Below are positions 59,880-64,000 of a stretch of 64,000 bases of DNA, in pieces. The notes beneath the pieces were generated by a model, which was not told the DNA's origin, did not search any database, and saw only the letters and a program-made list of their open reading frames with translations. The first letter of the stretch is position 1. Each line of letters opens with the position of its first letter. Where the stretch lies: assembly GCA_003545705.1 (NCBI GenBank), contig QVLQ01000001.1, positions 2,232,001-2,296,000 on the forward strand, in the 5' to 3' direction. The DNA comes from Acidomyces sp. 'richmondensis'. Lineage: Eukaryota > Ascomycota > Dothideomycetes > Mycosphaerellales > Teratosphaeriaceae. Both the position numbers and the translations under genes were made by a program.

Positions 59880-62800
59880 CCTAATAGAGATCACAATAAT
59901 ACAGTACAACACTAACTATAGTAGCTACAAAATCCAAACCCCCTTCCTCCAACAAATAAGAGCAGAAGAGCACTACATCATAGCAATACAAGAACTATAG
60001 ATAAACTCCAGAACTGGAAACACAGTTAATCACCTAGGTTACTATACAATCTTGCCTAACTACCCTCACCTAAGGATAGCAATGTATATAACTAAGGAGA
60101 TAGTCACTACAAGCTGGGAAGCTATATTTTACTCTGGAGACCTAGCAACCCTTAAGATATAAACAGAAGGCCTAACAATTTATATCTACAACTGTTACAA
60201 CCCCTACAGACTATATACAGACTAGGGGCTAGGAACTCTACCGCTTATCCAGAAAGCAATCCAGAACTCTAGAGAAGTGGAGCACATCCTCCTTGGAGAT
60301 TTCAACCTCCACCACCCTAAATAGGGAGGAAACCTAACCCAAACTCAATATAGGGCAGCTAACGCCCTTATCGAGATAATTGAGGAAAAGAGACTCCACC
60401 TCCTTACTGAACCAGGGACAATCACATAGGAAAACTTAAGAAGCTGTTAGACCCTGGACCTCACCTTTAGCTCAGAACTAATAAGAGAAAGCATAATCTA
60501 ATGCAGGATAAGGGAGGATCTTGAGACTGGATCAGACTACAAACCAATCTAAACTACGTTCTAAACGGTAAAGATAAAGAAAGAACCCCAACAGGCAAGA
60601 CCACAATAGAAGAGGGCAGATTGGAAGGCTATAAGCACAACGCTCTAGGGAAGATTAGATACCCTCACCTTAGATCCACTAGAGACAACAGAGGAGATAG
60701 ATAGGGCTACACAACGGACCTAGGAAATTATCCAACAAACTATTGAACAGATAGTCCTAAAAGCCAAACCATCTAGCTTTGCTAGGATAATATAGACAGA
60801 GGAAAGCTAAAGACTGGTTAAACAGACAAGGAGACTTAGGAGGATATAGGGACAAGACAGAACAGAAGCAAGTCTCTAGGCATACCTAGCCTCGTCTAAG
60901 GCTAAAGGCAAGCAGATCAGAAGGGATACCAACCTTGCTTAGAGAAGGCTTGTTACAGAAAATACAGGCAAAGAACAAAAGATATGGAAGTTGGCAAAGT
61001 AGGTAAGGGACAAAGCAGACTAGCAGACTACCCTACCGCAATTCCCAACAATAACTCACAGCTAGGGTGAAGAAGTAACTACATACAAAGGGAAAGCAGA
61101 CCTACTAGTAGGACACTTCTTCCTAGAGCCAAAGCCAGCAGACCTATCAGACCTTTAAGGGACAAGATATCCTAAGCTATTCCCAGTAAGCCCCGAGGTT
61201 ACAGAAGAGGAGATCCTAGGAATCCTAAAAAGGCTCCTACTAAACAAAGCCCTAGGACTAGACGGGATTCCGAACACCTTCCTAAAAGCGTGCAGGCATA
61301 CTCTAGCTCCAACCCTGGCTAGGCTCTTTATATTATGCCTCCAGAAACAGCACTATCCAAACCCCTTTAAACACTCTATCACAGTAGTTCTTAGAAAACC
61401 ACAGAAGCCAGACTACACAAAGGCTGGAGCATACAGACCTATAGCCCTACTTAATACACTCGCAAAGGTTCTGGAAGCAGTAGTAGCTAAGAGGATATCA
61501 AAAGAAGCAGAACAGAGGAAGCTCCTGCCAGATTCCCAAATGGGGGCAAGACCAGGAAGATCCACCCTCTCAGCAATAGAGTTTGTTACAGAACAAGTCT
61601 ACACTATCTAGGAGAACAATCCAAAAATGGTAGCTTCAATGTTGTATCTAGACATATTAGGGGCATTTGACAATGTATCCCACCAAAGACTTATCCACAA
61701 CTTAAAGATGAAGGGATTTCCCCTAACAATTACAGGATTTGTTCAGTCCTTCCTCCAGGACAGGACTACATACCTTAAGCTAGGAGATTATAAAGACTAG
61801 GTCAGACCGCAACCCACTAGAATACCCTAAGGTTCTACCTTGTTACCTATTCTCTTCCTTCTATTTTCCTCAACACTCCTACCAACACTAGAAGAAGGGC
61901 CTACGACGGCGCTAGGGTTTGTAGATAACACCAATATCCTAACCTTTAGAAAGACAACCGAAGAAAATTGCTAAAGGCTAGAAGTGGCACATACTAAGTG
62001 CCTTAGGTGGGCAGCCCAATATGGGGCAGCCTTTGCCCTACAGAAGTACTAGCTTATCCACTTCACACGAAGCCGCAAAAGACACAACTTACAAGCTATA
62101 GTAGACATCCAAGGTTTCCAGGCAGGACCAATCCCATCCCTAAGGCTCCTAGGAGTCTGGATAGATACAAAGCTTCAATAGGGCCCTTACATAAAGAAAG
62201 CAGCTGAGAAAGGTCAGAACCAGTTGCAGTCTCTCCAGAGGCTGTGCAAATCCACCTAGGGAGCTACATTCCAGAAAGCTAGACACCTCTATACAGCGGT
62301 AGTGAGACCAGTAATAACATATGGATGCCCAGCGTAGACCCAATCAACAAAGGATATAGGCTCCAGCTCTAGGCAAACAAAAGCCCTAGAGAAGATCCAG
62401 AACCAGGCCCTAAGGCATATTACAGGTACCTACAAAAGTGTACCAGAAGCGGTTCTCCAAAATGAAGCAGACATCCCCCCTCTAGCACTATACACCCAAG
62501 AACTAGTAAGACAACATGCTCAGAAGACCTAAGACGCCCTAGCTACCCAATACATTAAAGAGAAATGCAATCAAATAGCCTAGCTATACAAGAAAGGGAA
62601 GAAAAAGATTCCAAGAGCCCAAACAGGGATAACAAGGAAGGAGAGATGGAACAAGCTAATAGAGACACAAAGAAGCCAAGGACACTTAAATAGTGGGAGA
62701 AATAGGAAGAAAGACTGGTGGCTACAGGAACAATGGGATAAGAGGTGGGACCAAGAAAGACAGAGAAAACAACAAGCCCAAGTCGGACAGGAAATACCAG

Positions 62801-63198
62801 CAGCATGGACTACACCAAGAAGAGGAGGAGGACTAAGGCTACACAAAGGCTGGACTAGGCCACAAAGCACAATGGCCACCCTAATCAGGACCGAACACAT
62901 AGGCCTAGGAGCCTATCTGACCAAAAGGAGGGTCCCAGGAGCCAGACCTGAATACACCTGTGGATATAGAGCACAAACAGTGAAGCACATCCTAATCTTC
63001 TGCCCTGAGAGACAGCACGCAAGGGAAAGACTGTTCAGAGAGGCAGGAACATCAAACTGGAAGGACCTAGCAAACACTAAGAGGGGCCTTACAGCAGTAG
63101 CAAGATGGATGATCCAAGAAGCAGTTCTGCAGCAATTCTCCCTAGCAAAGGATGAGGAAAAGGAGAGAGAAGGGAGGGGGACAGATGGAAGGGACTAG
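59880..63198 (+). pseudogene. LINE-C ORF2, endonuclease-reverse transcriptase remnant
   Basis: The endonuclease part (LLGDFNLHHPK, with TAG for the next Trp) and the reverse transcriptase (AYRPIALLNTLAKVLE, SMLYLDILGAFDNVSHQRL) are readable. The catalytic motif reads FVDNTN instead of FVDD, an Asp-to-Asn change from G to A that kills activity. The C-terminal part is open from 62872 and carries a Cys/His pattern (CGYRAQTVKHILIFC). In-frame stops are TAG at Trp positions and TAA at Gln positions in the parts I tracked. Confidence 0.8.
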
Positions 63199-64000
63199 GT
63201 GAGAGGCTGGGAGCTCCAGAGCTCCTTTTAATGTCCAACAGGAAGACAAAAGCAAAAGTTGGATTGGCACCTAAGATAAACAAAAGATGAGAAGGGTTTT
63301 GTGCTTAGGCTTTTACCTTCTGATAACAAAATTCAGTGATAGCTGCTTATCCTAGACAGGAATAGATCAGCAATGCAAGACTTTATTATTATTATTATTA
63401 ACACTCTAGGAATAGAGTTTCAAAGTACAGTCTTTGCCCTTAAAGCCGCCGGAATCTCGCAACTCAGTTTTGAAGATATTATACAACGGCTTAAGGAAGT
63501 TGAAGCCTTATTAAGCAGCGCTACCGAGGATATCGCCCGGATAACAAAGGGGAATAAGAGATTCCTAAGGGAAAAGATCACTATACGGAATAGTAGATTA
63601 AGTGAGAAACCCGCTACTACCTGCTTCTACTGTAAGAAGAAGGGGCACATTATACGAGACTGCCGTAAACGGATAGCGGATGAAAAGGCAACAAATTAGA
63701 CGACGGATAGTAACCAAGTAAGAGCTACTACTACTACCGCCGTAGCCTGGAATACGACCTACTCGACGGCCGCTCTAACAGCGTTTAAGATAACGCCTAA
63801 TATCAGACAGACAGACTAGGTACTCGACTCAGGATGCACCAGGCATATGACCTATAACTACGAGGTCTTTACGGATTATACAGATCATAAAGGAACCGTA
63901 ACAATAGCTGATGGCACTACCCTAGAAGCTAGGGGAAACGGGACGATCAAAATCGAGGTTAATGGACGACCAACGATTATTACAGATGTTGTATACGTTC

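Larger units (their letters stand above)
58280..63394 (+). mobile_element. LINE-C: degenerate non-LTR retrotransposon in Copia gag
   Basis: A 15-bp duplication, TTATTAACACTCTAG, flanks it (58265-58279 and 63395-63409), and the 3' end is a TTA/ATT trinucleotide tail. It belongs to a different LINE type from LINE-A/B. ORF1 covers about 58416-59850 and ORF2 about 59880-63198, both full of TAG and TAA codons. Confidence 0.85.
57387..64000 (+). mobile_element. Copia-type LTR retrotransposon, 5' part (truncated by window)
   Basis: A Copia gag starts at 57802. After an inserted LINE it continues with a CCHC knuckle and the protease site toward the window edge. The 5' LTR should lie within 57387-57790, but its borders cannot be fixed without the other LTR, so the left boundary given here is only an upper limit. 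Confidence 0.6.
57802..64000 (+). pseudogene. Copia gag-protease, split by LINE-C
   Basis: The first piece (57802-58279) is a Copia gag of the UBN2 type (LIKDNYREWIDLVEDAL, then FLLSQFYGFKGLS). The frame resumes in 63397-64000 with INTLGIEFQ, then the zinc knuckle CFYCKKKGHIIRDC and the protease site VLDSGCTRHMT. TAG codons interrupt it at 63697-63699 and just before VLDSGCT, the latter where Trp is expected. Integrase and reverse transcriptase would lie beyond the window. Confidence 0.8.

Noticed and set aside
58280..63394. TAG read as Trp, i.e. a changed genetic code
   Set aside because: Host genes here use TAG and TAA as normal stops, and the intact LINEs avoid them. In the damaged elements TAG stands for Trp or Gln and TAA for Gln, as C-to-T change predicts.

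Overview
The window looks like a filamentous ascomycete (Pezizomycotina) chromosome. Its genes are compact and carry short GT-AG introns with CTAAC/CTGAC-like branch sites. It encodes fungal proteins: ERG26, PSO2, RPN10, a fungal borealin, a Zn2Cys6 regulator, and GH31 and GH71 enzymes. Its transposons carry C-to-T and G-to-A changes of the RIP (repeat-induced point mutation) type. I infer this from gene content and splice style; the species cannot be named from here.

Region 1 (1-21.5 kb) is an ordinary gene-dense block. In order it holds a UBE3D-like E2-binding protein (runs off the left edge), a GNAT acetyltransferase, ERG26, a CHK2/RAD53-type checkpoint kinase with a second FHA domain, a four-exon Baeyer-Villiger-type monooxygenase, the crosslink-repair nuclease PSO2/SNM1, a bacterial-looking AlsS-type acetolactate synthase, an IMPACT-domain protein, a three-exon borealin and RPN10. 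Region 2 (21.5-25.9 kb) is an AT-rich stretch in which I see no convincing gene.

Region 3 (25,857-47,827) is a nest of mobile elements. The outermost is a pogo/Fot1-like DNA transposon with 42-bp inverted ends and TA target duplications. It is split by a Gypsy-type LTR retrotransposon (26,223-46,055, 4-bp duplication ACAG, minus orientation). That element is broken three more times. A short LTR element whose interior is a 12-bp minisatellite (29,762-31,013, duplication ATCCA) sits in its reverse transcriptase. Two almost identical 5.27-kb LINEs in opposite orientation (33,167-38,441 and 38,667-43,940) sit in its gag, only 225 bp apart. Each LINE has its own target duplication, and the 225-bp spacer is the missing gag zinc-knuckle segment. 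The LINEs form a very large near-perfect inverted repeat, both with an intact 1156-codon ORF2.

Region 4 (47.8-56.6 kb) returns to genes: a serine-rich hypothetical protein, then an apparent alpha-glucan set made of an intracellular GH31 alpha-glucosidase, a divergently transcribed Zn2Cys6 regulator and a secreted GH71 alpha-1,3-glucanase.

Region 5 (56.9-64 kb) is again mobile DNA: a 501-bp MITE-like element, and the 5' part of a Copia element whose gag is split by a third, heavily mutated LINE (58,280-63,394). The Copia element runs off the right edge.

The exon structures given for the monooxygenase, borealin, regulator, GH71 enzyme and kinase all sum to whole codon numbers and restore family motifs across each junction. 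They were read by eye and have not been tested against transcripts.
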